Below, piece after piece: positions 47,911-57,895 of a DNA stretch of 64,000 nucleotides. Every line of letters begins with the position of its first letter. Positions within the stretch are counted from its first letter, which is position 1. The position numbers and the translations under genes were made by a program. This DNA comes from Xanthobacteraceae bacterium (GTDB lineage: Bacteria > Pseudomonadota > Alphaproteobacteria > Rhizobiales > Xanthobacteraceae): the NCBI GenBank assembly GCA_004297465.1, contig SCUB01000019.1, positions 271,411-335,410 on the forward strand, given 5' to 3'. The notes below the pieces were generated by a model. That model was not told the origin of the DNA. It did no database searches and saw nothing but the letters and a program-made list of their open reading frames with translations.

Positions 47911-49464
47911 ATGAAGATGACCGCTTCCGCCGACCCCTCGACAGCGGAACAGACTGCCGAACCTGTTGTCGGCGCCTCCGGCCCCGCGGCCGACACCCAT
48001 GCCCGCATCAAGCACATCGGCATCAAGCCGGTCGATTACGATGCCGAGCATGCGCCGCTCTATGCCCCGCAGCGCAAGGTCTATCAGCAGAGCGTCTCGG
48101 GAACGTTCCGGCGCATCAAGTGGATCCTGCTCGTCATCACGCTGGGCATCTATTACTTCCTGCCGTTCGTGCGCTGGGACCGCGGTCCCGATGCGCCCAG
48201 CCAGGCGGTGCTGATCGACTTTCCGTCTCGCCGCTTCTATTTCTTCTTCATCGAGATCTGGCCGCAGGAAGTCTATTACATCACCGGCCTCCTGATCATC
48301 GCCGCGCTAGCCCTGTTCCTGATGAACGCGCTGGCCGGCCGCGTCTGGTGCGGCTACTTGTGCTGGCAGACGGTGTGGACCGACCTGTTCTTCGCCACCG
48401 AGCGGTTCTTCGAGGGCGACCGCCGCGAGCAGATGCGCGCCGCCACCTCCGGCTGGACGCCGAGGCGCGTCGTGCGCAAGGTGGCCAAGCACATCACCTG
48501 GCTTACCATCGCGTGGTGGACCGGCGGCGCCTGGGTCTTGTATTTCGCCGACGCGCCGACCCTGGTGAGGGAGCTTGCCACCGGCGAGGCGCCGTTCATC
48601 GCCTACGCCTCGATCGGCCTGCTCACCTTCACGACCTACATCGCCGCCGGCTTCATGCGCGAGCAGATCTGCATCTACATGTGCCCGTGGCCGCGCATCC
48701 AGGCGGCGCTCACCGACGAGCATGCGCTCAACGTCACCTACCGCTACGACCGCGGCGAGCCGCGCATGTCGGTCAAGAAGGCCGCCGCGGCGCGCGCGCG
48801 CGGCGAGCCGGCCGGCGACTGCGTCGACTGCGACCAGTGCGTGGTCGTGTGTCCGGTCGGCATCGATATCCGCCGCGGCCTGCAACTCGAATGCATCCAG
48901 TGCGGCCTGTGCATCGATGCCTGCGACGCCACCATGAAGAAGCTCGGCCGCGAGCCGCGGCTGATCGCCTACGACACCGACATCAACGTCCATCGCCGCG
49001 AGGACCACGCGCCGATCAAGTTCAGGATCGTGCGCACGCGCACCGTGATCTACGCCGCCCTGATCGCCACGGTCGGCCTGATCATGCTCTATGCGCTCAT
49101 GACGCGCCACGACATGGGACTGAAGGCGATCCACGACCGCAATCCGATCGCGGTGCAGCTTGCCGATGGCGGCATCCGCAACGGCTACAGCATCCACCTG
49201 CTCAACAAGCAGCGCGAGACGCGCGATTTCGTGCTGACCGTTGAAGGAATGACGGACGCCAGGCTCGAAGTGATCGGCGCCGAGCGCATGGAAGGGGGCG
49301 CGCCGGTCATCACCGTCGGTCATGACCAGACCCGCGACGTGCGCGTGCTGGTGACCGGCCATCAGCCGATGGACCCGAACGGTTCGCTGCCGCTCACCTT
49401 CCAGATTCGCGATGCGCGGACCGGGCAGACCGCGCGCACCGTCGATACCTTCCGAGCGCCCTGA
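47911..49464 (+). CDS. ccoG: Cytochrome c oxidase accessory protein CcoG/FixG (RdxA)
   Basis: The 517-residue membrane iron-sulphur protein, implicated as a cupric reductase in cbb3 assembly, has five or so membrane helices with WCGYLCWQTVW and IYMCPWPRIQ (cysteines near the membrane). Two [4Fe-4S] motifs CVDCDQCVVVCP and CIQCGLCIDACD follow, then a C-terminal immunoglobulin-like domain (VEGMTDARLEVIGAE). ATG 47911 has GGGAG 5 bases upstream; the frame opens 7 codons earlier. It heads the ccoGHIS assembly operon. Confidence 0.96.
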   Translation: MKMTASADPSTAEQTAEPVVGASGPAADTHARIKHIGIKPVDYDAEHAPLYAPQRKVYQQSVSGTFRRIKWILLVITLGIYYFLPFVRWDRGPDAPSQAVLIDFPSRRFYFFFIEIWPQEVYYITGLLIIAALALFLMNALAGRVWCGYLCWQTVWTDLFFATERFFEGDRREQMRAATSGWTPRRVVRKVAKHITWLTIAWWTGGAWVLYFADAPTLVRELATGEAPFIAYASIGLLTFTTYIAAGFMREQICIYMCPWPRIQAALTDEHALNVTYRYDRGEPRMSVKKAAAARARGEPAGDCVDCDQCVVVCPVGIDIRRGLQLECIQCGLCIDACDATMKKLGREPRLIAYDTDINVHRREDHAPIKFRIVRTRTVIYAALIATVGLIMLYALMTRHDMGLKAIHDRNPIAVQLADGGIRNGYSIHLLNKQRETRDFVLTVEGMTDARLEVIGAERMEGGAPVITVGHDQTRDVRVLVTGHQPMDPNGSLPLTFQIRDARTGQTARTVDTFRAP

Positions 49465-49472
49465 GGATAGCC

Positions 49473-49988
49473 ATGCCGACGCCGTCGCCAAGCGGTTCCC
49501 CGTCCTCCAAGCCGCCGCGTCCGGTCAGCGGGCGCATGGTGCTGGTCACGCTGCTGGCGTTCTTCGGCGTGGTGTTCGCCGTCAACGCCTACATGGCCTA
49601 CGCCGCCATCCATACCTTCGGGGGCGTCGAAACCGACAGCGCCTACAAGGTCGGGCTCGCCTATGACAGCGAGATCGCCGCCGCCGAGGCCCAGCAGGGC
49701 CGCGCCTGGCAGGTCGAGGCGGCGCTGTCCGGTAACGACGCCGGCCGCGCGCTGCAGGTGAGCGTGCGCGGCGGCGGCGGTGCGCCGGAGGCCGGCCTTG
49801 CCGCCCATGTGAAGCTGATCCATCCCGGCAATCGCCAGCTGGACATCGCCGTGCCGCTCACGGAAGTCTCGCCCGGCGTGCTGCGCGGCGTCTATGCCGC
49901 GCCGGCCGGCCAGCGCGAACTGGTGATCGAGCTGTTCCGCGGCGGCGCGCGCATGTTCCGCTCGCAGAACCGCGTCAGCCTCAAATGA
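49473..49988 (+). CDS. ccoH: FixH/CcoH family cbb3 oxidase assembly protein
   Basis: This 171-residue protein has one N-terminal helix (MVLVTLLAFFGVVFAVNAYM) and a periplasmic domain. The NAYMAYAAIHTFGGVETDSAY stretch just after the helix is typical of FixH. It is needed for stable cbb3 assembly. It lies 8 bases after ccoG and 7 before ccoI. Confidence 0.94.
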   Translation: MPTPSPSGSPSSKPPRPVSGRMVLVTLLAFFGVVFAVNAYMAYAAIHTFGGVETDSAYKVGLAYDSEIAAAEAQQGRAWQVEAALSGNDAGRALQVSVRGGGGAPEAGLAAHVKLIHPGNRQLDIAVPLTEVSPGVLRGVYAAPAGQRELVIELFRGGARMFRSQNRVSLK

Positions 49989-49995
49989 GCCGGTC

Positions 49996-52248
49996 ATGAC
50001 CGCGGCGCGCGACCTTGCCGTCTATGTCCGGCCCGCCGGAGAGGGCGCGCTCGGCATGGAGCTCGCGGTCGAGGGCATCCATTGCGGCGGCTGCATCCGC
50101 AAGGTCGAGCAGGGCCTCAAGAAGCTCGACGGCATCATCGACGCGCGCGTCAACTTCTCCAACCGCCGCCTCAACGTGATGTGGCGCGACGGCACGCTGG
50201 CGCCGGCGGAGATCGTCGATGCGCTGGAGCGCATCGGCTACAAGTCGCAGCCGTTCGAGTTCCGGCAGAGCGAGAGCGCCGACATCGCCGAATCGCGCCG
50301 CCTGCTCACGGCGCTCGCGGTCGCGGGCTTCGCCGCCATGAACATCATGCTGCTGTCGGTCTCGGTGTGGGCCGGCAACGTCAGCGACATCACGCCGTGG
50401 CAGCGCGACTTCTTCCACTGGGTTTCGGCGGCGATCGCGATTCCGGCGGCGGCTTACGCCGGTCAGCCGTTCTTCCGCAGCGCGTTCAAGGCGCTCCGCG
50501 CGCGCGGCGTCAACATGGACGTGCCGATCTCGCTCGGTGTCATGCTGGCGCTCGGGCTCTCGGTGGTCGAGACGCTCAACCATGCCGAGCACGCCTATTT
50601 CGATTCCGCGGTGATGCTGCTGTTCTTCCTGCTGTGCGGCCGCTATTTCGACCACGCCATGCGCAAGCGCACCCGCGCCGTGGCCGGCAACCTCGCCGCG
50701 CTCAAGGTCGAGTTCGCGCACCGGATGATGCCGGGCAACGAGATCGTGCTGACGCCGGTCGCCGCGCTGCGCGCGGGCGACGGCGTGCTGGTGAAACCCG
50801 GCGAGCGCGTTCCCGCCGACGGCATCGTCATCAACGGCGCCTCGCAGATCGACGAGAGCTTCGTCACCGGCGAGACGCTGCGCCGTGCGGTCGGCGCCGG
50901 CGCCGCGGTCTATGCCGGCACCATGAATTACGGCGGCGCGCTCGATATCCGCGTCACCGCGTCGGGCGAGGGCACGCTGATCGACGAGATCGAGCGCCTG
51001 CTCGACAAGGCGGTGATGGCGAAGTCGCGCTATGTGCGGCTCGCCGACCGCGCGGCGGGCTATTACGCGCCGGTGGTGCATACCGCGGCCCTGCTCACGC
51101 TGACCGGCTGGCTGATCGCCGGCGCCGGCGCCCACGATGCCATCGTCACCGCGATCTCCGTGCTCATCATCACCTGTCCGTGCGCGCTGGCGCTGGCGGT
51201 TCCGGTGGTGCAGGTGGTGGCGGCGGGGGCGCTGTTTCGCGGCGGCATCTTCCTCAATGCGGGCGATGCCATCGAGCGCCTCGCCGAGGCCGACATGGTG
51301 GTGTTCGACAAGACCGGCACGCTGACGCTGCCCGAGCCGCATGTCGCCAACGCCGGCGCGCTCGATCCGGACCTGCTCAGGCTCGCCGCGCGGCTGGCCC
51401 GGTCGAGCAGCCATCCGCTGGCGGCGGTGGCGGCGAAGGGCTTCGCGAACGAGGCGCCGGTCGGCGGCGCCGTCGAGGAAGCCGGCCACGGCGTGCGCGC
51501 CGAGGTGGACGGCGCCGAGGCGCGGCTTGGCAGCCTCGCGTTCTGTGGCGTCGATGAATCCGGGGCCGGCGAGGCCGACGACAGTTCACGCATCGCGGTG
51601 TCGCATCGGGGCCGTCACGCCGTTCTGGTCGTGCGCCAGGTGCTGCGCGCCGATGCCGTCGCGGTCACGAGCGAGTTGCGCCGGCTCGGCCTCGATCTGA
51701 TGATCCTGTCCGGCGACCGCGCCGAGGCGGTGGCGCCGATCGCGCGGGCGCTCGGCATCGCGATTTGGCGCGGCGAGGTCAAGCCCGCCAACAAGGTCGC
51801 GGCGTTGCAGCGGCTGCGCGACGAGGGTCGCCGCGTGCTGATGGTCGGCGATGGCCTCAACGATTCGCCGGCGCTCGCCAGCGCGCATGTGTCGCTGGCC
51901 CCGATCGGCGCCGCCGATCTCTCCAAGGCGCATGCCGACGCGGTGTTCCTTGGCGAGAAGCTCGCGCCGGTGCGCGACGCCGTGGTGGCGGCGCGGCGCG
52001 CCCGCGCGCTGATGCGCGAGAACCTGTGGCTGGCGGTGATCTACAACGTCATCGCCGTGCCGGTCGCGGTCGCCGGCTGGGTGACGCCGCTGATCGCCGC
52101 CGCCGCCATGTCCGGCTCGTCGGTGCTGGTGACGCTCAACGCCTTCCGCCTGCACGCCGCGCTGCGGCGCAAGGTCGGGGCTGTCGAGGTCGGGGCTATC
52201 GCGCCCGATTTCCCTGCCGTCACCGGAGATCGCGCATGGACGTCCTGA
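49996..52248 (+). CDS. ccoI: Copper-translocating P-type ATPase CcoI/FixI
   Basis: This 750-residue P1B-type ATPase delivers copper for the CcoN CuB centre. An N-terminal metal-binding domain (GIHCGGCIRKVEQGL) is followed by eight helices with the transport motif ITCPCALALAVP (CPC), the phosphorylation site VVFDKTGTLTL, SSHPLAAVAA (HP motif) and GDGLNDSPAL. The usual Met/His-rich tail is absent. It overlaps ccoS by 13 bases. Confidence 0.97.
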   Translation: MTAARDLAVYVRPAGEGALGMELAVEGIHCGGCIRKVEQGLKKLDGIIDARVNFSNRRLNVMWRDGTLAPAEIVDALERIGYKSQPFEFRQSESADIAESRRLLTALAVAGFAAMNIMLLSVSVWAGNVSDITPWQRDFFHWVSAAIAIPAAAYAGQPFFRSAFKALRARGVNMDVPISLGVMLALGLSVVETLNHAEHAYFDSAVMLLFFLLCGRYFDHAMRKRTRAVAGNLAALKVEFAHRMMPGNEIVLTPVAALRAGDGVLVKPGERVPADGIVINGASQIDESFVTGETLRRAVGAGAAVYAGTMNYGGALDIRVTASGEGTLIDEIERLLDKAVMAKSRYVRLADRAAGYYAPVVHTAALLTLTGWLIAGAGAHDAIVTAISVLIITCPCALALAVPVVQVVAAGALFRGGIFLNAGDAIERLAEADMVVFDKTGTLTLPEPHVANAGALDPDLLRLAARLARSSSHPLAAVAAKGFANEAPVGGAVEEAGHGVRAEVDGAEARLGSLAFCGVDESGAGEADDSSRIAVSHRGRHAVLVVRQVLRADAVAVTSELRRLGLDLMILSGDRAEAVAPIARALGIAIWRGEVKPANKVAALQRLRDEGRRVLMVGDGLNDSPALASAHVSLAPIGAADLSKAHADAVFLGEKLAPVRDAVVAARRARALMRENLWLAVIYNVIAVPVAVAGWVTPLIAAAAMSGSSVLVTLNAFRLHAALRRKVGAVEVGAIAPDFPAVTGDRAWTS

Positions 52249-52379
52249 TTTTCCTGGTACCGCTGGCGATCGGCCTCGGTCTGGTCGGGCTGTTCGCGTT
52301 CGTCTGGGCGCTGCGCTCGGGCCAGTACGACGATGTCGAGGGTGCCGCGCTGCGCATGCTGTCCGACGATGATCTGTGA
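52236..52379 (+). CDS. ccoS: cbb3 oxidase maturation protein CcoS/FixS
   Basis: This 47-residue protein, MDVLIFLVPLAIGLGLVGLF..., has one membrane helix and the conserved WALRSGQYDDVEGAALRML tail that defines CcoS. It is needed for cofactor insertion. Its ATG lies inside the end of ccoI, a common overlap. Confidence 0.95.
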   Translation: MDVLIFLVPLAIGLGLVGLFAFVWALRSGQYDDVEGAALRMLSDDDL

Positions 52380-52545
52380 TCGCCGGGCGGCGGCGCGTTC
52401 CGTTGATCTGTTAATGACCTGTTAGCCATTCCGCCAATTAGCGCGCACCGCCGGGAACAACATTCCTGCAGGTATTGAGGTGTTTACCTCCTGCAAACGT
52501 CCGCCTCCCACTATCCCCTGGCAGAGGCTGGGGTGATTGATTGTA

Positions 52546-55224
52546 ATGGCATGCCGGGAAGCGATTGAACGTTCGGGAGTTTTCTGTTGCCTTTCTGTCG
52601 CCGGCTGGTTCGCTGGCGTCGGCGCGGCGTGGGCATCGGATCCCGTGGCGGATACGGTCGCCTTCGCCATCGGGCAGCCGCTTTTGGTCTACGCACTCGC
52701 CGCCATGACCTTCGTCACGGCCTCGGCGGTGTATTTTTCGCGCCTCGCCTGCCGCACCCGCAAGGATCATGCCCGCCAGGCAGCGATGTACGACGACGCG
52801 CTCAACAACATGTCGCAGGCGCTGGCGATGTTCGGCCCGGATGAGCGGCTGATCTATTGCAGCGATCTTTATCTGCAGCTCTATCGCCTCGACCGCGACA
52901 TGGTGCGGCCCGGCATTGCCTTGCGCGACCTGCTCAATCTGCGCAAGGCGGCGGGGTCGCTGGTCGACGATCCCGAAGCCTACGCCGAACATATGAAAGC
53001 CGCCAGCAGCGGCGGCCGGATCTCCCAGTCGGTCCAGGATCTGTCCGACGGACGCTCGATCCGCAGCACGCGCCGCGACATGCCCGACGGAGGCTGGGTC
53101 GCGACCCACGAAGACATCACCGAGCATCGCAGGCTCGAGATGAAGCTCGCGGAAACCTCGCGCTTCCTGGAATCCCTGTTCGAGAACATCCCGGTCGCGG
53201 TCGCGGTCAAGAGGGCCTACGATCTGCGCTATTCGCTCGTCAACCGCGCTTTCGAGGAACTGGTGGGCAAGCCGCGCGAGGAACTGATCGGCCGCTTGCC
53301 GGGGGACGTGCTGCCGGCCGAAACCGCGGAGATTGTCAGCAGAACGGACAGGGATGCGCTGAAATCAAGGCGCCATCAGACCAAAATTGAGCACGTCCAC
53401 AACATTACCGCCGCCGGGCCGATCATCGTGTCGTCGCGCCGCATCGTGATGCGCAACGACAAGGGCAATCCGGAGTATCTGGTCGCCATCATCGAGGACG
53501 TGACGGGACAGCGTAACCTGTCGAAGCGGCTCGAGGATACCAAGCAGTTCCTTGAGACCGTGGTCGACAACATTCCGGTCGCGCTGATGGTCAAGCGCGT
53601 GAGCGACGACCGCTATATCCTGGTCAACCGCGACGCCGGCGAGCTGTGCGGCACGACGCGCGCGGAGATGGTCGACAAGGCCGTGGACGAGGTCTATTCA
53701 AAGGCCGTTGCCGAAGTGGTCCGCCGCCGCGACGATTCCGCGATCGCCCAGAAGGGGGAAGTCTACAGCGGCATTTATCCGGTCGAGCATCCGACCAAGG
53801 GCATGCGCATGTTCGCCGGCCGCCGCGTCGCGGTGATGAACGGCAAGGGCGAAGCCGAATATGTCATCATTACCCAGGAAGACATCACCGAGCGGCGCCA
53901 GAACGAAACGCGTATCGCGCATATGGCGTATCACGATGCGCTCACCAAGATGCCGAACCGCGTTGCCTTCATCCAGGCGCTGACCCAGATGATCGATGCC
54001 TGCAAGGCCGACCACAGCGAGTTCGCGGTGCTGTCGATCGACCTCGACCGCTTCAAGGAAATCAACGACGTTTTCGGCCATGCCGTCGGCGACAAGCTGC
54101 TCGGGGAAGTCGCGGGACGGATCCAGGCCACGTCCGACGGCGCGGCGGTGGCGCGCCTGAGTGGCGACGAATTCGCGCTGATCGTCGACGGGCCGCAGCC
54201 GCAGGCCGGATGCGCGCTGGCCGAACGCCTCATCGCGGCGATGCGCGATGAGTTCCAGATCGACGGCAAGACGCTGCGGCTCAATTTCACCTGCGGCATT
54301 TCGCTCTATCCGCGCGACGGCGCGGACGCGGCTTCGCTGCTTACCAACGCCGACGTCGCGCTGTATCGCGCCAAGGCCGAGAGCCGTGGCACGGTGCAGG
54401 TGTTCGCTTCCGAAATGGACCAGATCACCCGCGACCGCCGCGCGCTGCACCAGGATCTGAGCAACGCGCTCAAGAAAAACGAGCTGTCGCTATTCTACCA
54501 GCCGCAGGCGCTGGCCAGGGACGGGAAGATCGCCGGCTTCGAGGCGCTGGCGCGCTGGCACCATCCGGTGCGCGGCATCGTCTCGCCGGCCGTGTTCATA
54601 CCGATCGCCGAGGAAGGCACGCTGATCGTCGAGATGGGCGAATGGGTGCTGCGCGAGGCCTGTCGCGAGGCGGCGTCGTGGGTCGAGCCGCTGCAGATCG
54701 CGGTCAACCTGTCGCCGGTGCAGTTCATGCATGGCGATATCGTCGGGCTGGTCCACACCATCCTGCTCGAAACCGGCCTTGCGCCGTCGCGCCTCGAACT
54801 GGAGATCACCGAAGGCGTGCTGATCCGCGACTTCGACCGCGGCGTGGCGCTCTTGCGCCGTCTCAAGGGACTCGGCGTGCGCATCGCCATGGACGATTTC
54901 GGCTCCGGCTATTCGTCGCTGTCCTATCTGCAGTCGTTCCCGTTCGACAAGATCAAGATCGACCGCGCCTTCGTGAAGAACCTGACCCGCAATCCGCAAT
55001 CGCGCGCCATCATCCGCGCCGTGATCGGGCTGGGCCAGGGACTGGGCGTTCCAATCGTCGCCGAGGGCGTCGAGACCGAGGAGCAGCTCCACTTCCTCAG
55101 CGAGGCCGGGTGCGATCAGCTGCAGGGCTATTTCATCGGCATGCCGGAGCCGATCAAGCATTACGCCGGGGTGACCGGCTGCGGGCGTCCGGTCGCGCCA
55201 ACGCAGATGCGCCTCATCGGCTAG
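52546..55224 (+). CDS. PAS-GGDEF-EAL cyclic di-GMP signalling protein
   Basis: The protein has about 892 residues. Two hydrophobic segments (about residues 10-30 and 45-65) suggest membrane anchoring. Then come a PAS_7-type domain (ALNNMSQALAMFGPDERLIY), two further PAS domains (LFENIPVAVAVKRAYDLRY and TVVDNIPVALMVKRVSDDRY, clearly duplicates), a GGDEF domain (HDALTKMPNRVAF...RLSGDEFAL) and an EAL domain. The EAL residues look complete: FEALARW, NLSPVQF, EITEG, DDFGSGYSS, KIKIDRAF, EGVETEEQ. The GGDEF site is SGDEF and lacks an I-site RxxD, so the phosphodiesterase activity is the safer prediction. The start is uncertain (ATG 52546 or TTG 52537). It lies 166 bases after ccoS. Confidence 0.92.
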   Translation: MACREAIERSGVFCCLSVAGWFAGVGAAWASDPVADTVAFAIGQPLLVYALAAMTFVTASAVYFSRLACRTRKDHARQAAMYDDALNNMSQALAMFGPDERLIYCSDLYLQLYRLDRDMVRPGIALRDLLNLRKAAGSLVDDPEAYAEHMKAASSGGRISQSVQDLSDGRSIRSTRRDMPDGGWVATHEDITEHRRLEMKLAETSRFLESLFENIPVAVAVKRAYDLRYSLVNRAFEELVGKPREELIGRLPGDVLPAETAEIVSRTDRDALKSRRHQTKIEHVHNITAAGPIIVSSRRIVMRNDKGNPEYLVAIIEDVTGQRNLSKRLEDTKQFLETVVDNIPVALMVKRVSDDRYILVNRDAGELCGTTRAEMVDKAVDEVYSKAVAEVVRRRDDSAIAQKGEVYSGIYPVEHPTKGMRMFAGRRVAVMNGKGEAEYVIITQEDITERRQNETRIAHMAYHDALTKMPNRVAFIQALTQMIDACKADHSEFAVLSIDLDRFKEINDVFGHAVGDKLLGEVAGRIQATSDGAAVARLSGDEFALIVDGPQPQAGCALAERLIAAMRDEFQIDGKTLRLNFTCGISLYPRDGADAASLLTNADVALYRAKAESRGTVQVFASEMDQITRDRRALHQDLSNALKKNELSLFYQPQALARDGKIAGFEALARWHHPVRGIVSPAVFIPIAEEGTLIVEMGEWVLREACREAASWVEPLQIAVNLSPVQFMHGDIVGLVHTILLETGLAPSRLELEITEGVLIRDFDRGVALLRRLKGLGVRIAMDDFGSGYSSLSYLQSFPFDKIKIDRAFVKNLTRNPQSRAIIRAVIGLGQGLGVPIVAEGVETEEQLHFLSEAGCDQLQGYFIGMPEPIKHYAGVTGCGRPVAPTQMRLIG

Positions 55225-55256
55225 AGCCTGTCACCGCTTCACGCTCGTGCCGGATC

Positions 55257-56123
55257 TCAGGCCGCGCTCGCCCTGCGGCGCAGTCGCGGCGTCACCACGT
55301 CGGTCATCCAGTTGGCGAGTTCGCGGGTGCGCACCGATGCGTCAAGCACGGTGACGTCAAGGCCGAGCCGCCACGCCAGCCGCCGCGTGCCGGGCGCGTG
55401 GTCGAGCGCATCGAGATCGCGAGCGTAGGATTCGCGTTCGTCGTGGTCGGCGAAGAACTCCTCGGCGACCAGCGCCGGGTTGCGGCGGATGATGGCGGCA
55501 AGCTCGCGCAGCGGATATTCGGGGTGATACTGCACCGCCCAGGCCAGCGCCTTGCCTGCGCGCAGCTCGACCGCCTGCACCGTCGAAAACGCATTGCCGG
55601 CCAGGAGCGTCGAGCCCGGCGCCAGCGTCGCCACCTCGTCGAGATGCACGGTCGGGGCGGTGAAGCTCACCGGCTTGCCGCGATACATCGGATGGCCACG
55701 GCCGGCCTCGGTCAGCCGGATGTCGCGGCCGAACGCCAGCTCCCGGCCGCGCGGATTGCGTTGCACCGTGCCGCCGGCGGCGACGGTCAGCACCTGTAGG
55801 CCCCAGCAACTGCCGAACACCGCGATGTCGTGGGCGAGCGCCTCGCGCATGTAGGCGATCTGCCGCGTCACCGCCGGGGCGCCGTCATAGACGTGCAGCG
55901 AGGAACCGGTCAGCGCGATGCCGTCATAGCCGGCAAGGTCGGCGCCGCCGGGCAGGTCGCGGCCGGAATCGGCCGGATAGGCGATGTCGATGCGGGCGCG
56001 CGGGCTGATCCGGCGCAGCACCTCGGCATAGCCGTCGCTGGTGGCGACGCCGCCCATCGCGACTTCCAGCGCGCGGCTTTCCGGGGTGTCGCCCTCGACG
56101 ACCAGCAGGCGGGGAACGGTCAT
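55257..56123 (-). CDS. Type 1 glutamine amidotransferase (GMP-synthase-like domain)
   Basis: This protein of 288 residues has the class I glutamine amidotransferase triad: nucleophile Cys in IAVFGSCWGLQVL, and the His-x-Glu pair in VQYHPEYPL. GYDGIALTGSSLHVYDG is the oxyanion/glycine region. Stand-alone members often form gamma-glutamyl linkages or hydrolyse them (polyamine or glutathione metabolism), but the substrate cannot be read here. An ATG five codons upstream (56138, MAATPMTVPRLL) is equally possible. It is divergent from glpD with about 130 bases between. Confidence 0.85.
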   Translation of the reverse strand: MTVPRLLVVEGDTPESRALEVAMGGVATSDGYAEVLRRISPRARIDIAYPADSGRDLPGGADLAGYDGIALTGSSLHVYDGAPAVTRQIAYMREALAHDIAVFGSCWGLQVLTVAAGGTVQRNPRGRELAFGRDIRLTEAGRGHPMYRGKPVSFTAPTVHLDEVATLAPGSTLLAGNAFSTVQAVELRAGKALAWAVQYHPEYPLRELAAIIRRNPALVAEEFFADHDERESYARDLDALDHAPGTRRLAWRLGLDVTVLDASVRTRELANWMTDVVTPRLRRRASAA

Positions 56124-56269
56124 GGGAGTTGCAGCCATTCGGAGCTTTTTCGCGTGGCCTGATATGGCAAAGCCGCCGCGTGCTGGCAACGGCAGAGCCG
56201 CCATGTTTTGCCGCGGGCGCTTGGATTTGCCGCGCCGCCTTGCCATGGTGGCGGAGGGGAATCGGGCGC

Positions 56270-57754
56270 ATGGCGGAATTTGATCTGGCGATCATCGGCG
56301 GCGGCATCAACGGCGCGGGGCTGGCGCGCGATGCGGCCGGGCGCGGCCTTTCGGTGCTGCTCATGGAGCAGAACGACCTCGCCTCGGGTACCTCGTCGAA
56401 ATCCACCAAGCTGATCCACGGCGGCCTGCGCTATCTTGAGCACGGCGCGTTCCGCCTGGTGCGCGAGGCGCTGCGCGAGCGCGAGGTGCTGTGGCGCATG
56501 GCGCCGCACATCGTCCGGCCGCTGCGCTTCGTGCTGCCCACCGATCCCGAAGGCCGCCCCGCGCTGCTGCTGCGGCTCGGCCTGTTCCTGTATGACCATC
56601 TCGGCGGCCGCAAGCTCTTGCCGCCGACCGCGATCCTCGATCTCACCCATCATCCGCTCGGCGTGCCGCTGAAACGGCCGTTCGGCATGGCGTTCGAATA
56701 TTCCGACTGCCAGGTCGACGATGCCCGCCTCGTCGTGCTCAACGCCATGGATGCGGCGGCGCGCGGGGCCGTGGTGCGGGTCGGCGCGCGCTGCGTACGC
56801 GCCGACCGCGACAGGCTGTGGTCGCTGATGCTCAACGACCGCGGCCACCGCGCCACCCATACCGCGCGCGTGCTGGTCAACGCCGCCGGTCCGTGGGTCA
56901 ATACGACCGCGCAGACCGTGCTGCGCGCGCCCGCCCGCCCGGCCCGGCTGGTCAAGGGCAGCCACATCGTGGTGCGCCGGATGTTCGACACGGCGGACGC
57001 CTACATCTTCCAGAACCGCGACGGCCGCGTCGTGTTCGCCATTCCGTTCGCGCGCGATTTCACGCTGATCGGCACCACCGACGAGGATTTTCGCGGCGAC
57101 CTTGCCATATTGACGCCGAGCGCGGCGGAGGTCGCCTACCTGTGCGAGGCGGTCAACCATTACTTCCGCGCGCCGGTTGCGTCGGCCGACGTGGTGCATG
57201 CGTTTTCCGGCGTGCGCGCGCTCTACGACGACGGCTCGAAGGCGGCGCAGGACACCACGCGCGAATACGTGCTCAAGCTCGACCGGCCGCGCCGGCTGGC
57301 GCCGCTGCTCACCATCTATGGCGGCAAGATCACCACCTACCGGCGGCTCGCCGAGGCGGCGCTCAGGCGTCTTGCGCCGGTGCTGCCGATGGCCGGGCCG
57401 TGGACCGAGGGGACGCCGCTGCCGGGCGGCGACTTTCCGTGCGACGGCGCCGACGAACTGGTGCGGCAGACGCGGACGCGCTGGCCTTTCCTGAGCGAGC
57501 CGCACGCGTGGCGGCTCGTCGATGCCTACGGCACGCGGGTGGCCGCCGTGCTCGGCGAGGCGCGTACGCTCGACGATCTCGGCCCCTGTTTCGGCGCCGA
57601 TCTCACCGCCGCCGAGGTGCGCTACCTGATGGCGCATGAATGGGCCCGCACCGAGGACGACGTGCTGTGGCGGCGCTCCAAGCTCGGCCTCGTGGTCAAC
57701 GCGAACGAGCGCGCGGCGCTGGCCGCGTTCATGGCGCGCGCGACGGCGGCCTAG
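56270..57754 (+). CDS. glpD: Aerobic glycerol-3-phosphate dehydrogenase
   Basis: The 494-residue membrane-associated flavoenzyme oxidises glycerol-3-phosphate to dihydroxyacetone phosphate and reduces quinone. It starts MAEFDLAIIGGGINGAGLAR (FAD motif), then LASGTSSKSTKLIHGGLRYL, the family signature, and IGTTDEDFRGD and FSGVRALYDDGSK in the substrate domain; the C-terminal helical domain is complete. GGAGGGGA lies about 10 bases upstream of ATG 56270. No other glp gene is adjacent. Confidence 0.95.
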   Translation: MAEFDLAIIGGGINGAGLARDAAGRGLSVLLMEQNDLASGTSSKSTKLIHGGLRYLEHGAFRLVREALREREVLWRMAPHIVRPLRFVLPTDPEGRPALLLRLGLFLYDHLGGRKLLPPTAILDLTHHPLGVPLKRPFGMAFEYSDCQVDDARLVVLNAMDAAARGAVVRVGARCVRADRDRLWSLMLNDRGHRATHTARVLVNAAGPWVNTTAQTVLRAPARPARLVKGSHIVVRRMFDTADAYIFQNRDGRVVFAIPFARDFTLIGTTDEDFRGDLAILTPSAAEVAYLCEAVNHYFRAPVASADVVHAFSGVRALYDDGSKAAQDTTREYVLKLDRPRRLAPLLTIYGGKITTYRRLAEAALRRLAPVLPMAGPWTEGTPLPGGDFPCDGADELVRQTRTRWPFLSEPHAWRLVDAYGTRVAAVLGEARTLDDLGPCFGADLTAAEVRYLMAHEWARTEDDVLWRRSKLGLVVNANERAALAAFMARATAA

Positions 57755-57895
57755 CCGCTCGCATTTTCGTCAAATTGAATGGACATGCGCCAGCCCTCCG
57801 ATCGCGACAATTGTCACGACGTGCTTCACGCCAGTTCAAGGGAATTCTGCTGGAATCCGCAGCGGGATACGGGGAAGGGCAGGCCGTGATGCATC

